Of a stretch of DNA of 64,000 nt, positions 38,616-51,500 are shown in pieces. The notes under the pieces were generated by a model. It did no database searches. It had not been told where the DNA came from and saw nothing but the letters and a program-made list of their open reading frames with translations. The position numbers and the translations under genes are program-made. The DNA is from Arctopsyche grandis (taxonomy: Eukaryota; Arthropoda; Insecta; Trichoptera; Hydropsychidae): the NCBI RefSeq assembly GCF_051622035.1, contig NC_135365.1:14736001-14800000 (forward strand). Reading direction: 5' to 3'. Numbering within the stretch: position 1 is the stretch's first letter; every line of letters begins with the position of its first letter.

Positions 38616-41600
38616 CAAAAATGGAAACGGCCGCACGACCCAGCCGTATATACAACTCCACGACAAAACCTTCATAGCACCACCGTCTATCAGTTATTGA
38701 CTATCTGCCGATCAGTTACAGAGCTACGTAAAAAACTCGTGCACGGCGATGACCACAAGATTCATAAAATATTCATGCAGTCATATATTATGATTGGCTA
38801 TAGAATCGACACAATGTATAGCTTTTATAAATCAACACCTGCACATAACAGATGCATTTAAAGTGGAAATGCTCATAGGAATAAGCAAATTGAAACATTG
38901 CTTATACAAAGCAGAAGAAAACAATCCAGCAAAAATTATTACCAAGAGAAATTTTTGTATAGTGCCAATAATTCATAAATATCTAATGGTGTATGGGGGC
39001 AAGTGTGTTCACCTAATATTTTTCTATTCGAACAAATAAAAAAACTTTCAAACAACCATATAACAAATATAATAATAATTATTATAACCTATATAAAAAA
39101 AAATCATATAAAATATAAAGTGCGGGACGGCAAATATTTGAATATACAAATATATATATTAAAATTATGTTTTATATGAAACTGAGGTGTTTATTGGTGT
39201 ATGTGACTGAATAGGGGGCAGCCTTTAAAAGAATTATGAATTTTTTAATAATACATATATTTTTATTTGTAGTTCTTCTCATTTTTCAACTTCAAGGCAC
39301 AAATCTTTCAGCATTCACATAACAAATAAAATGTAACACACTAATTACATCCAAACAAATAGTTTTCTGGTTCAATGCATTTACACGATTGTTTGAAATA
39401 TGTATTGTTGAAATGTTTAAATATAATTTATCCACATCATATTTAGGAGCTACTATAATATACATATGTACATGCATACAGTGTATTACCATTGGAGTCA
39501 TTATACCTCAATAAACACGCATCAAAACAATATGGAAATTATTAAGCGACATATTCCTGTGTAGTCTCTGCATATTATGGTAGCACCCATTAACTACTGA
39601 CTCAAAGCATACTATATTTTATCAATTTAATTTTGCATCCTTGAAATTATAAATTTAAAACTGGAAAGAATGCAATGAAAATTTCAACACCTATAGAGTC
39701 AGTACATGTATTTATTTATGTTTGGCAATACATTATTGATTTTATTACAGTCCAAATCGCTCAATTCATTTTAATTATTTCTGTTGTTTATACTTTATAC
39801 GGTAAAAGCAAGAATGTAAACGGTAATATGTATATATTTTTTATAACAGCCATAAGTAATGGATAATGATTTAATAAATATAGCAACTTGTATAATCAGT
39901 TTTACACCTTCATATTTATTCAAAATATCACTGCTTCTTAATTATACAACATGTGCATTCATATAATACATACATATACATACATATTATATACAAAAAT
40001 ATTTGACTTAAAAGAATTGTAATATGTTGCCACTATCATGTATACAGAAAACTATATATTTTCTTATGTATATGTATACATACATGTAGAATAATATTCA
40101 AGCTTTAAGGACACGACTCGATTGGTCAAAAGACATTTGTCATTCTATCTGATTTGCATCGAACTGTTCGTCTTAAATAAAATCACAATTATCTCTCGGA
40201 CGGTGCACGATGCTGGTGATATAGTATAACGAGCTTTGACCGATCATGTCTTGATCTTTGAGTATGAATATCGTTATACTACCACACGTTTTACATGTTT
40301 TCAATCTTTGATAGATGCTGCTTATCGTATAAGTTATATATTATTACATATTTATCAAATGAAAATGGATAATTTATGAATGAAATGAATGAAAGGGTGT
40401 GTATATATATATAATGATTTGATTAACATTATCAGCGTAATTTTATTATTAGAATCATGGAAAAGCATTTTTATTTAATTTTGGCATTAAAATGAACGAC
40501 TTTGTACGGCGTTACTTAACATTTCTTTGGGATATTGTGTCCAACGACTGATATTGTATATAATATATTTTATTTAAATTATCCATAAATAAATAAAATT
40601 TGATTTCAAAATTGATATTTGAAAGATGAATCAATATTTACGTCGAATATTCGGATAGTTGATCCAAAATATCCTTGTATTTAAATATCTATTTAGAGAG
40701 TTGAAAACTCGGTTTGTTTACATTATTATTAAATTTTATTGGGACCTGTTTAAAACAACTAAATGTAAAATACAAAAAAAAATAAAAAATAAAATAATGC
40801 TGATATTGCTTATTCAAATTCACTTATCGACTTAAAGAGATGTAAAATGTTAACCAAAAATAAAAAAAATAATGCAACCTAACTATATGATTCCCCCTTG
40901 TGATAAATTGTCATAATAGATCAAGTTATTATTATGAGAAGTATAAAATATATTATGATTGTGTATATTGACATATTAAACCATTTATAAACAGTACTAT
41001 TACAAATCAAGTGTTTTTTGATAGCCGACAAATGACAAAACTTATTTTTATTTCTTGCTAAAGTTAACGTTGGACGACCAGACTGAAAATTTCCCTACAG
41101 TAATGAGTACTATGTGTGCAACTGCACAGTATGTTATATTATTATTGCATTTATTTTTAATCGTTGATGTTTATTTAGTATACTAATTCATTACTCAATT
41201 GTAAGCAACTATCACTTATAAAGACTACGAAAGTGACGGATATACATACATATAGTGAAATTGTCTCAGATTTTATTTCAAGACTAGGATCAAACTCTGA
41301 TTTGATAGTTTATGCAACTGCATTTATGATTTTTACAAAAGAGCTTGCTTGTACTTAATTTTTTTTTTTAAATGTATGAGAATGAATTTTGTATTTGTAA
41401 TTATATTACATTTAGTGTTTACATGACGATGTTTTAAACTCGCATGCTTTCAAAAAGTAAAATTTGAATGTGATTAATTTAAATAAGTGATATCGTTGTT
41501 TTGGAAGAGAGTTTATTTCAGAAGCTTATTACGTGTACATGTACGGATATATATATTTATATTAGATTTAATTGATCATTTATAAATAATGGATATTTAT

Positions 41601-41950
41601 ATTTTAGCATTAACTTAATGAAAGGTCAACGTTTATAAATACTTTGCTTTGAATTTGTTTAATTTTTATACTAATTTAAGTGCAAGTACATATTGTTTTT
41701 ATCGTTAAGTAATTTATCTATCGATTCCAAACCATACTGTGTTCGTTGCCGTTGTACACAAACATTCATACCTTTGAAAATGTTGTAACAATCTGATTAA
41801 TGTAATCACATGTATATATATACATATATATAAAAATAAGGTCTCCATTGTGCTCTGGCATGGTCAAACAACTTCCGTATTATCTATGTTGTTGGAACAT
41901 GCTACTTATACCTTGTAATGTACATTATTATGATATGATTAAGTGTAAAA
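38616..41950. other. iRhom 3' UTR and/or intergenic AT-rich DNA
   Basis: No ORF of note; many AATAAA-like motifs. Polyadenylation at 39035 would leave most of this intergenic, while use of 42007 would make all of it 3' UTR. Confidence 0.45.
39035..39040 (+). promoter_or_regulatory. Candidate iRhom polyadenylation signal
   Basis: AATAAA 420 nt after the iRhom stop codon. A second good AATAAA, followed by GT-rich sequence, lies at 42007-42012 and would give a 3' UTR of about 3.4 kb. Which is used cannot be decided from sequence. Confidence 0.45.
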
Positions 41951-41958
41951 CTTTAGTC

Positions 41959-41964
41959 TTTATT
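41959..41964 (-). promoter_or_regulatory. Candidate RINT1 polyadenylation signal
   Basis: AATAAA on the minus strand (TTTATT on plus), about 255 nt past the RINT1 stop. It lies beyond the distal iRhom candidate signal at 42007, so the two convergent 3' ends may overlap. Confidence 0.5.
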
Positions 41965-42216
41965 AAATATTTCAAAATTATTATGAAGTTTTTCATTTGT
42001 TATTTCAATAAAGTATTCATGTGAAAAAAAAACAACAGAAAAAGTACAGATCACCAATTTTAATTTTTTGATTGATAATGCAGAAAATTTAAATAAATTC
42101 AAAAAAAATCAAATACATAAAAATTATAATAAATTAAATACAAGTGTACACCTTCAACAACGTATGATTTAATTTTTTTTACAGATATATCATAAATAAA
42201 TATAATAAATTAATCA

Positions 42217-45200
42217 CTAATTCATGTTCATGTCCGTTCTTTGGTTGAGTACGCGGATGATTTCATTTTCCGTTAGATGTAATATTGACAATTCTGCAAA
42301 TGGTTTAGTGTTGCTAGACAAACTACCGTTACTGTGAAGACCGTTGATGGTCTCCCGTAAAAGCAAAGCTGTTCCTCTCAGCATTGTCAATAACTTACAA
42401 GACTCGGCAATCCTAAAATTATAAAAAATAGTTTATTAATAAAATCAAAATCTTAAAAAAAGATTATAAACAACTAGTGATGACATCGGGCTTCATTTGT
42501 TTTTTTTTTATAAAATTTATTTAAATATATTTAACGAGTCAATCAGAAACGAATCAAAATCAAAATCGAAACACACACACACAACAAAAACAAAAACAAA
42601 ACCAAACAAAACAACACACAACAAAACACAAAAAACACACAACACACAACAAAACAAAACAAAAACACACAACAAAACACAAAAAACACACAACAAAAAC
42701 AAAATCGAAATCAAAATCAAAATCGATACACACACACAACGAACAGTCTTTGTTTTATATATAAGATTTAAATGAATATACTTAGGCAAATAAGCTTCGG
42801 CTGAAGAAGTATACTGAGCAAATATTGGCATCAAATTACGAATCATGTCAAAGTGAAATTGTTGAATTCCTCCAGGGCCCCACCAGCATTCCAATACAAC
42901 CTCCTTAAATGTAAAATATTCATTAAAAACCATTCCGACGACAATTATTTATATATAATGTATTTCAAACACTTCACTTCAAAAATGAAAATATCTATCT
43001 CTTTAGCAACAGCTCGCCATAGAGGTCCGAAGAGTTCTGGTGCTAAAGATGATCGTAGTACAAGCAAACGGGTACTAAGGGCGCCTAAAGGAGCGCATAA
43101 AGCTGATGTAAGGGAACGGCATTGTATGTCTTCCACTTCTGGTAAATAATGCCATCTGTACCAAAATAGTAATCATGTAGTTGCTATCAATCATGTAGAT
43201 TGAAGTCTGAAGTATTTTACTCACTTTTGATTGCGGTAGTCTCGAGAAGCAGCTTTAATTTCTAATACTAAATCGTCGCATAATAATAAGCAAACATCAT
43301 CTACTATCCTACCTAAGAGTCTAGGCAATTCTTCGAATACTCCTATGTCTGGTTCGCTCTCTTCCTGTAAATCAATACACATTATAACTATATATTACTA
43401 TAGCTAAATCACAATTAGGTAAGAATAATAAACTTACATGATTTAATATTGTGGTTATGTTTTCATTGTCATTAATTAATTCAGAATGAATATTATTAGC
43501 TTCTTGTAAAGCCAATTCTTTAGCATCAGCTTCTACTTGGCTTAAAGATAAGGAACCTCTACGGGTGAGGTTTGAAGCTGCTTAAAAAAACTGTTGGTAA
43601 AATATATGCAATCAATGTATTATTTCAATTTTTAATATAAAATGTTCAAACCTTCATCGGATGATACTTGTGGAGATAAAATGGAATGTGAATTTAAAGT
43701 CGGTGTAGTATCTAAATCTGGTATTGGCATATGTTGCATTTCGGTAAAGCATTGAAATTGTTTTTTATAGTAATAAAGTTGAAGATAAGACTAAAAAACA
43801 ACAAAAAATTAATTTAGAAAAAACAATTAAAAATTATGTTGAAAAACGAACGTTCAATACTTACAACAGCATGAGTCCAATCAAGCAAAGCCTGTCTAAA
43901 GTAATGAACTACATTTAACATGGACAGAAGACGTGAAACACCTTCAACACCTCGACTTTCATTCTTGCTCGACCATAATCGAATTTCTTCTTCAATTAAT
44001 TGAGTCAATCGTAAACGTACTTCTTCACATAGTTCTGTTTGTAGATCTAAAAATTGTAATCTAAAAATAAAAACTACATAATTATAATCAAATACGCGTA
44101 ATATTATTACAAATAAAAGTAAAAAAAATAGAAAACAATAACCGATGGCCAGGTTGAGGCAGTGAAGAATATCTGTCATGCAAGGTTTGAAGTAATGAAA
44201 CCAACCAATCAGCTCCTTGCGGAATACCCTCAGGCTCTTCACCCAATTCAATATCTTTACTACCAAGAGTTGAAAGCCACTCATCACTCCTTAGCATTTC
44301 ATCTATCTTTTGTATAGCAACTGAAATAATAATTTAAAATACTTATTACATTTATAAAAACGTTTCATAAAAATATGGTGTATATAATATTTACATTTCT
44401 TTTCAACGGCAAGCCATCGTATGAGATATCTGGCATCTGTAAGAACTGTCGTGACACGGGGGCAAGTCGGTAAAAGAGGGAATCCAATAATCGATTCAAG
44501 TTCACGATCAAAACCTAAGCATTCGTCTATTGCATGCGAAAAGAGAGAGTCATCTCCAGAAATCGTGGATAATAATGAATACAATCTATCAACAGCCAAT
44601 TGCATCAGTCCACAAGTAAATTCTTGCTATAAAAAACAAATGTAAGACATATTCTAAAATAACAATAAGGAATTGTTTGCTATAGAAAATGATCTAATAT
44701 GTAATACCTGCACATTTATCTTCATATCCATTGAATCTACAATAGGTTGTAAATATTTAGCTAAGAATGGAAGATGATCCCGTAACCATGAAAGAATTTG
44801 GGTTAAAAACCATTCTGGACGATCCAGTCTATTGGTACGACGACTACCAGAAAAATGAAAGGTAAAGCGTTTCTTCAATGGCACTATCATCAGACGTATG
44901 GGTAAACTTAAATTATGTTCTGTAATATTATATGAAAGTAATGTTAAAATAAAATAATAAATTAAAAAGACATATTATAAAACATATAATTTCTAAAAAC
45001 CTTCATCATTTCGCTTGTTGTCTTCAACGGGCATTTGAATTTGTAATAAATATTGCACTATTTGTCTAAATTTATTAAAAGCCTCTTGCGGAACAGATAC
45101 AGTCAAAGAAATGTTCGAGGACGTGATCGGCCACTTTACCTGTTTCAAAACATCTTCAAATTCTCTGAAATATATTATTGTAAAATTCAAATAAAAAATA

Positions 45201-45914
45201 TGGTTATTAAAATCTCATCAATTGTGAAAAATGACTCACATAGATAATTTATCCCTCAAAGCATTGTACCAATAGTGAGTTGTCTCCGTCACAAACTCGC
45301 CACGATGTCCGTTTTTGTACTGTTTATGCAATTCATATAATTGTTCCATGAGCAGAACGCTTTGTTCAGAATCATTACAATTTGATAAATCATTACTGAA
45401 AATATAAGACAAATATGTAAATTCGCATGAAGTGAGAAATATTAAACACATTGATAGTAGACAAACCTAATTTTTTTAACAGTCCGCAATGATTCCAAGT
45501 ATTCTTTAGTTGCTTCCAATTTTCGAAGCTTATCGACTAAAACTCCGAGATGATTTCTAACCGGTTCTACGGAAGTTAGAAATTCTTGATTCTTTTCTGA
45601 GCATACAATCAACTTTTCTTTGTATTCTAAAATGTTTAAAGTGGTCTCTTCAGATGTTTTAATGGCTTCAGATATTTTAGTTGGAACTTCACTGTTAACC
45701 GACGAGAGCTTAAAGACAATATAAACTTAAATTCAGCCTTCGACAAGCACATAAAAATAGTGTACATTTCAAAATAAAGTACCGATTTTAGAAGTTCATT
45801 TTTCTTGTCGACGAGTTCCAATTTGCAGTCATAAAGTGGTTGTAAATTAGATATATCGTTACCTAATGTTTTATTCAACTCTTCGATCAATTTCGTAACA
45901 CGATTTTCATCCAT
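42217..45914 (-). CDS. Rint1: RINT1 (RAD50-interacting protein 1 / TIP20 family tethering subunit), complete
   Basis: RINT1 is a subunit of the ER-localised NRZ/Dsl1 tethering complex (with ZW10 and NAG) acting in Golgi-to-ER retrograde transport; the vertebrate protein also binds RAD50. Exons in coding order: 45914-45783, 45708-45467, 45395-45240, 45164-45001, 44919-44708, 44626-44395, 44320-44143, 44060-43865, 43790-43652, 43580-43438, 43364-43225, 43155-42978, 42903-42782, 42412-42217. All borders are GT/AG, phases are consistent, and 2430 nt encode 809 residues; human RINT1 is about 790. The N-terminal ~120 residues are helical and coiled-coil-like. Family blocks: FEDVLKQVKWP (~180), LPIRLMIVPLKKRF (~240) with RTNRLDRPEWFL, RWLAVEKKFAIQKIDEML (~370-390), LQFLDLQTELCEEVRLRLTQ (~440), and FHFDMIRNLMPIFAQY (~720). 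The ATG at 45914 starts MDENRVTK, with stops upstream. Exon 10 has a tandem NAGNAG acceptor. Every intron is short except one of about 370 bp carrying a low-complexity CA/AAC repeat. Symbol by homology. Confidence 0.96.
42555..42745. repeat. Low-complexity CA/AAC/AAAAC tract in the last RINT1 intron
   Basis: Long purine-adenine plus C run bounded on both sides by the same motif (ATCAAAATCGA(A/T)ACACAC) in direct orientation. It creates spurious ORFs on both strands. Confidence 0.8.
43577..43582 (-). promoter_or_regulatory. Tandem NAGNAG splice acceptor at RINT1 exon 10
   Basis: On minus the intron ends AAG CAG followed by CTTCAAAC. Using either AG keeps the frame and gains or loses one alanine. 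The upstream AAG gives the exon start 43580. Confidence 0.5.
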
Positions 45915-46440
45915 TTTAACCGACTAATTAGCTGTAACAAATATATAGCACAATATACATAACCTAAGACATAAAGCAGTTGACATCCATAAGTATGCGA
46001 TATACTAACACAACAATGGCCTTATTTATACGATTTAAGATGTATAAAGTAGTTTTATGCACAGCATAAAGGCGACATTTAAATATTAGCAAATATCACT
46101 AAATGACAGTTCGATGTCACGACATACACGCAAACGTCAACTGTGTCAGTTGGCTATGGCCGTTGATTTAGCTATTAGAGATGATGTCAGAGAAAATTTA
46201 TGTATTGATTTTAAAATTAAATTCAAAAATTAAAATATATATATTCAAAACCATCAATAATTCAAATGAAAATGCTTAAAAATATTTTCTTTGATAATAA
46301 TTACATTTAACCACAAGTAAAACAGAGGAAATCAGTAGTTAGGATAGGTAAAAAAAACGAATATAAATATGTATTTAGAAACTAATACTCTTTTCATATT
46401 TGTTCATCACTTGAGTTTCACTACAATGTTGTAAATTTAG
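45915..46440. other. RINT1 upstream region
   Basis: Holds the RINT1 promoter and 5' UTR by position. No TATA box or upstream exon was identified with confidence. Confidence 0.4.
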
Positions 46441-46449
46441 CTAATTTAT

Positions 46450-47105
46450 ATAGTGCTATTTCATTGTATGGAGTCGAGACATGGACGCTAAAAAATAGAT
46501 ACAGGGACACAGTGCCGGCCTTACACCCAATGGCGCCCTCGGGCATTTTTTTTTAAACACCCTTAGAAAAAATGTTTCGCCTTTGGCGCCCTAATCTAAA
46601 ATTTTGTATGGCTTTTGACGCTCCAATTTTAAATTTTAAAGTGCCTTTGGCGCATCATGCAGCGCCCTAACTTATTTGGCGCCTTCGGGCGCCACCCGAC
46701 CTAGCCCCCCCTCCCCCTCCTAAAACCGGCACTGCAGGGACATGTAGATGCTTTTGAATTCTGGTGCTTGAGGGGGATGCTGCTCATTTCATGAACCTCA
46801 AGTTTCAACTGGCAGTTTCAGATAGACTCCACAACATGCACAATATGTAAAAAAAATAAAAAAATCTTTCCTGGTTTAGTCATATTGCCAGGATGGATGT
46901 GAACAGTCTAGAGAAACTGGTAGTCACTGGAACACTAAAGGAAAGGCGAGCGAGAAGACGGTCTCTCATAAGATGGTAAGATCAAAAAGAGCTGATGAAG
47001 TCGTCCTTAAACGCTGCTTTCAACTTAACATAGGATCGGGCAAAGTATAGGCGGATCGTTCACTGAATTCCAGATTATAGAAATAATCACGATGCTCAAC
47101 ATTGA
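46450..47105 (+). mobile_element. LINE reverse-transcriptase relic, split by a hAT MITE
   Basis: Pieces typical of non-LTR reverse transcriptase C-termini: LYGVETWTLKN before the MITE, DAFEFWCLR after it, then HIARMDVNSLEKLVVTG and a RARRRSLIRW block, with stops and frameshifts. Plus orientation. The MITE at 46510-46734 interrupts it. Confidence 0.75.
46510..46734. mobile_element. hAT-superfamily MITE with perfect 8-bp target duplication
   Basis: Ends CAGTGCCGG and CCGGCACTG are inverted repeats, flanked by identical CAGGGACA at 46502-46509 and 46735-46742. It is 225 bp; its internal sequence matches both ends of the longer element at 47908-49038. Confidence 0.92.
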
Positions 47106-47218
47106 GCAAACGAGAAAGTAGAAAAATAATCAGTGTTGGTTAAATTGTGAATTCCTTAACTATTTATATAAATTGTTTTTTTTACAAATGTGTACTTAAA
47201 TATTAATGTTTATGCTAA

Positions 47219-47648
47219 TGTTGCGTAGAGGTGGGTGGAGGATCCAAGTAAAAGGCCAAAGTCGTTTCACAGCATTTATTGGTGATTAAGGAGATACACA
47301 CACTGGCAGTACTCCGTCCAGAATGTCTTGATATCGCCTAAGTACCTCCTTATAAAGGAAAGGTCTCTCAGAGCATCTTCGACGTCTGGTTACTTCCCTA
47401 TTGTTTAGGCATGTACCTGGATATGTATTCCCACGACGCTCAGTCCCACGCTATCAGTCACTTCTGAGAACTCCACGGGAATGCGACCGAGTGCCGCTAC
47501 TACGCCAATTCGGTGGCCATTGTTTAGCCTACTTGCACTTAGTCTGCAGATAATCCTCGAAACCAATTATAACGGTCGCAGTGTCAGGGATGCGCCTCGG
47601 CCTAATCCGATTGCATTTAACCGGCGGCTCTTTTTAGTATACGCTACA
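47219..47648 (-). mobile_element. Probable solo LTR of an LTR retrotransposon
   Basis: 430 bp bounded by TG and CA with imperfect inverted ends (TGTTGCGTAG, TACGCTACA). The minus strand has a TATA-like CCTTTATAAGGAGG and a downstream CCAATAAATGC polyadenylation-type signal. No clear target duplication, no internal region. Confidence 0.5.
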
Positions 47649-47907
47649 ATAATATACACAATCTACATCTAAGTATACTTACATACAGTATCATTGCTAG
47701 GCCCGTGCGGAGAGTGCGGTCTGCACCGGATGACACCATTTTTGGGGTGACACCAAATTATTCAAATTAAAATACGTTAATTCTACATAATCGTTGTATG
47801 ACGTCTTCAAGCGACTACACGCCTAATTGTAATTTATGTATATATATACAGCTTTCTGTATTTATACAGCTACCGCGAAATCCGTCTGATATATATAGCT
47901 ATATAGA

Positions 47908-49038
47908 CAGTGCTGGCTTTACACCCTATGGCGCCTTCGGGCAATTTTTTCCAAGCGCCCCTAGAAATTTATTTAAAAAATGGTCTTGAGAGTGGCAGCA
48001 AAATGTTTAACAAGATTTTCCAATACCAGGTGTAGATAAAAATAAATAAATAAAATGATAATTCAAAAGTTAACTTTCCGAGCCTTTCTTTCAGCAAAAT
48101 CTATAATTAAAGCTGAAAAATCAAGATTTTTAGCGATATCATTTTCATTAGATATAGTTTGAAAACTGGAAAGTCTATTTTGTGACATTGTAGACCTGAG
48201 ATAAGTTTCAGTTTCGAAAAACTACGTTCACCACTTGATACAGTTTCAGGCGTGTCAGCAAAATTCGCATAGCAACCCAAATATTCGGATACAATTATTG
48301 TAAATCATACTGTTTTATAAAATGTAATACAATGAGTGGATTAATTTTACCTTGAACTTTATTTGAAAGAAAGGCTTTTAAAATAATAGGTTCATCGCTA
48401 AGTTCATTACTAATAATATCTGATATTTAATTCACGGTGAGCTTAATTTGAAGATCGGCTCTTTCCAGTAGAATGTTTACGAAATACACAAAACCCCCAC
48501 GTCTCTGAATATTTGTTCAACTGTTCGAATCTTTCTTTCATTGACACTAATGTTGTATCTGAGAATTAAAAATGAATTTAATTGAAAAAGAACACAGTAG
48601 TAAACAATGAATGAAACAAGAAAGCTGAAATCTTTTAATTGTTCCTCTTATGTGATTGCTTCATGAGCTACACCTGAACCCTTTCTTTTAATTTCAGATA
48701 AAGTAATTAAAACATCATGAACGTTAACAATTTGATAACGAACTGCTTTGACATTTTTTTTACGCTTCCCATTGTGTGTCAGATGATAAGGAATTATTTA
48801 AGGAATATAATTGCACGTAAATCAGTTAGAATCTTCCAGTTATATTGAAGCTGAACATAGCGTAAACATATTTACAGTTTAGAAGCGCTTTTGGCCCCCT
48901 AATCTAAAATTTGTTAGGGCCTTTTGCGCTCTAATTTTAAATTTTAAAATGCCTTCGGCGCATCGAGCGGCGCCCTAACTTAATCGGCACCCTTGGGCGC
49001 CGCCCAACCCAGCCCCCCCCCCCCCTAAAACCGGACTG
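47908..49038 (-). mobile_element. Decayed hAT element with transposase C-terminal relic
   Basis: Ends CAGTGCTGG and CCGGACTG (one base lost), with near-identical 8-bp flanks TATATAGA/TATATATA. 1131 bp. On the minus strand, about 48330-48063 encodes pieces of the hAT C-terminal dimerisation domain in three frames: PNIWVAMRILL, then GERSFSKLKLIS, then RSTMSQNRLSSFQ followed by NENDIAKNLDFSALI and a stop. At least two frameshifts, so inactive. Same family as the MITE at 46510. Confidence 0.85.
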
Positions 49039-49584
49039 TATATATAGCATCAAATATGAGCCACAATTGGTTTTTTGTTCGAATTCTTGAGAGATCAGTG
49101 TATGTATGTACATACATATGTATGTACCTAAAGGTAAAAGGGTTAACTGATTCAGTCAAACGGAAACGCAATCCAGAAACAACGTGTGAACTTAGCTTCT
49201 CTTTTGGCGCTTCTCTCTCGTAAGTCATAAAAATTAACAAATACTAATAATTAATAAAATACATTTTTAGGTGACGCAACTGCTTATATATTAACATATC
49301 TTTCGTGCAATCTGTTTTTACAAGCTTTTTTATGGCGTTCTTGTTAAGACTGGTAGTAATAATAATTGCATTGGTCATTCGAAAGTTATGGTAAAAAAAT
49401 AAAAGTCACTTTTTTCGGTAAAATGTCATTTTATTTATGAACATAACATATATCTTTCGGTGATTATATACTTAATCCTAAGATCTTCTAATTGTTTCTA
49501 ATAAAAAGTGTTGTCCAATTTTTCTTTGAATTTAGGGTGGCACCCTGGCCTCTTTTTTTGGGTGCCCCACTGCTTGAAAGTCTA

Positions 49585-49912
49585 GAGCAGTGGTTCTTAG
49601 CCTTGTTGGAGGTACTGACAGTTTCATATGCGCATTCACCAAACCCTTCTTAATTGGCACCTGAATCATATGAGTCGGGTGTGTCTTGACCTCCGCCGAA
49701 CCCCTGAGACTGACTTACCGAACCCCTGGGGTTCGATCGAACCAGGTTAAGAACCACTGGTCAAGAGGTAGGACCGGAAGCGTGCCGTTCATTGTTAATT
49801 GTTCGCCGTGCTTTGTTCATTCTTATGATGAACTTTTTTTTTGCACTCTAGCTTTGTAAATAGACCCAAAACGCCCTGATTCCTGGAAAAAGCACGCTTC
49901 CGGTCCTACCTC
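49585..49912. mobile_element. TA-flanked mariner-type MITE, interrupted by a hAT MITE
   Basis: Inverted ends GAGGTAGGACCGGAAGCGTG and CACGCTTCCGGTCCTACCTC, flanked by TA at 49583-49584 and 49913-49914. The left GAG is separated from the rest by the hAT insertion at 49588-49759. Without it the element is about 150 bp. Confidence 0.75.
49588..49759. mobile_element. hAT MITE (CAGTGGTTCTTA ends) inside the mariner-type MITE
   Basis: Ends CAGTGGTTCTTAGCCTTG and AGGTTAAGAACCACTG, with 8-bp flanks GTCTAGAG and GTCAAGAG (7 of 8 match). 172 bp; same ends and GGGGTTCGATCGAACC block as the element at 52016. Confidence 0.85.
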
Positions 49913-49914
49913 TA

Positions 49915-51269
49915 CTTTAAACCTATCATCAACATTTTTGAGTTCTGGATTAAAAAAAAAGACATTCTAGGTTTGATTTATCACTTTTTATCTAAACTTC
50001 TTAAAAAAAAAAAGATTTTTACATGATTTTTTGAGAAATTGATTAAAGTGTATCGTACTTTTTTCAATACATAAAAACGTTATTATCAAGTTTGAAATTG
50101 ATACTGCTACTTGAAAATTAAATTAATTGTACAACATATGTACGATACAATGATACTGAAGCATGATGCAACGAAGAGTTAATAACAACGTTATTTATTC
50201 AAAATTCAAAGCAATTACGATTAGAACTTCAGCGGTATCTAATCGCCTTCGAAATTCTACTTTTATTCTTGATTAATGCATATACCTCACTGGCCTATTG
50301 TATTTCCAATAATATGCAAGAGTTTTTAGAGTTGTAATTTTTTTTTTTTTAAAGGTGAAGTTGAACTCTTCAAGAACAAATATATTCTAGAATCGATCGT
50401 TGATCGTAAAATATTTAACACTTTACTACCTCTATGTTATTAAACATGAACAAGTGACAATATCTGTTGCTTTTAGTATTGACATGCCCTCTTCAAACAG
50501 GTATACTTCTTCAAATACACATCTAATAGAATGGCTATTTAGGTAACAGAAGGGCAACGGCAAGTGGCCCTCATAGGAATATCCACTGTAGTGTGAAGAA
50601 GTTGGCAATGAACAGCTGCACCACCAGCTGTAATCTATTATCAAACGCTACGACATATTGCACCCTTTGCTCATTCTCACAATTGTTGACCAGGGATTGT
50701 CAATCAATATTATGCAATGCATCTACACTCCAAATTTTATCATTTAATACTGTCGCGTTTATAATGTGAACTATTCAAACAAAATTTTTCAAAATATTAT
50801 TTTCATATAAAAAATAAATAAATATTTGTAAGTACGCATACTCCAAAGTTGATTTACCACTGTACGCATATTTAATAAGCGTGGCTATTCATGCGTTCGA
50901 TTTCTGACTAATCAACACTATTCAAACATTATAATCTAATTTCGGCGAAAAAATCGATTTCAATTAATCCAATTTTATTCAAACGTAAAATTAAAACGAA
51001 GTGTTAGTGGCTTCTATGTGATGCTTAGTGTAATGTAAATTATACATACATATGTACCTACATATATGTATGTACATATATATCTATCTGAATAATAAAA
51101 CACGCGACTCGTTGAATTGAACTAAAAATTAAAATGAAACTATACATATATTTGGGTCAAAAAAAAACTCTGTGCCAGCTGCAATTAATTGTGCAGTCTT
51201 CCATGAAACCATTCGCAATTTTAAACGGTTTACTTTTTGACAGTGAATATTTTATCAAAAATTATATAC
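49915..51269. other. Gene-free intergenic stretch
   Basis: AT-rich with chance ORFs only and a TATG microsatellite at about 51040-51080. Confidence 0.4.
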
Positions 51270-51500
51270 TAGTGGTTTTACTCGGCTTCGCTCGGTATTT
51301 GTTATATAAACCAATTATACATGGCTAATCTCATAGTAAACATTTTTATTAAATTTATTTGATTAGTTTTGTTTTATTGAAATTTATTTGAATATTCGTT
51401 TGTTTTTTTATTAAGTTTAACGTCGCGGATTCTACCACCCAAACCTTACATGCATACATACATACATACATACAAAGTTTTCGAAATTATATATGAGATT
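51270..51500 (+). repeat. Dispersed repeat with CGGCTTCGCTCGGTATTTG core, copy 2
   Basis: ACTAGTGGTTTTACTCGGCT, TTCGCTCGGTATTTGTTATA, CTCATAGTAAACATT, TTTATTTGAATATTCG and TTTTCGAAATTATATATGAG align with 13369-13540. Confidence 0.55.

Noticed and set aside
42497-42933. ORFs on both strands rich in K/T/N or C/V/L
   Set aside because: Produced by the CA/AAC low-complexity tract in a RINT1 intron plus part of RINT1 exon 13.
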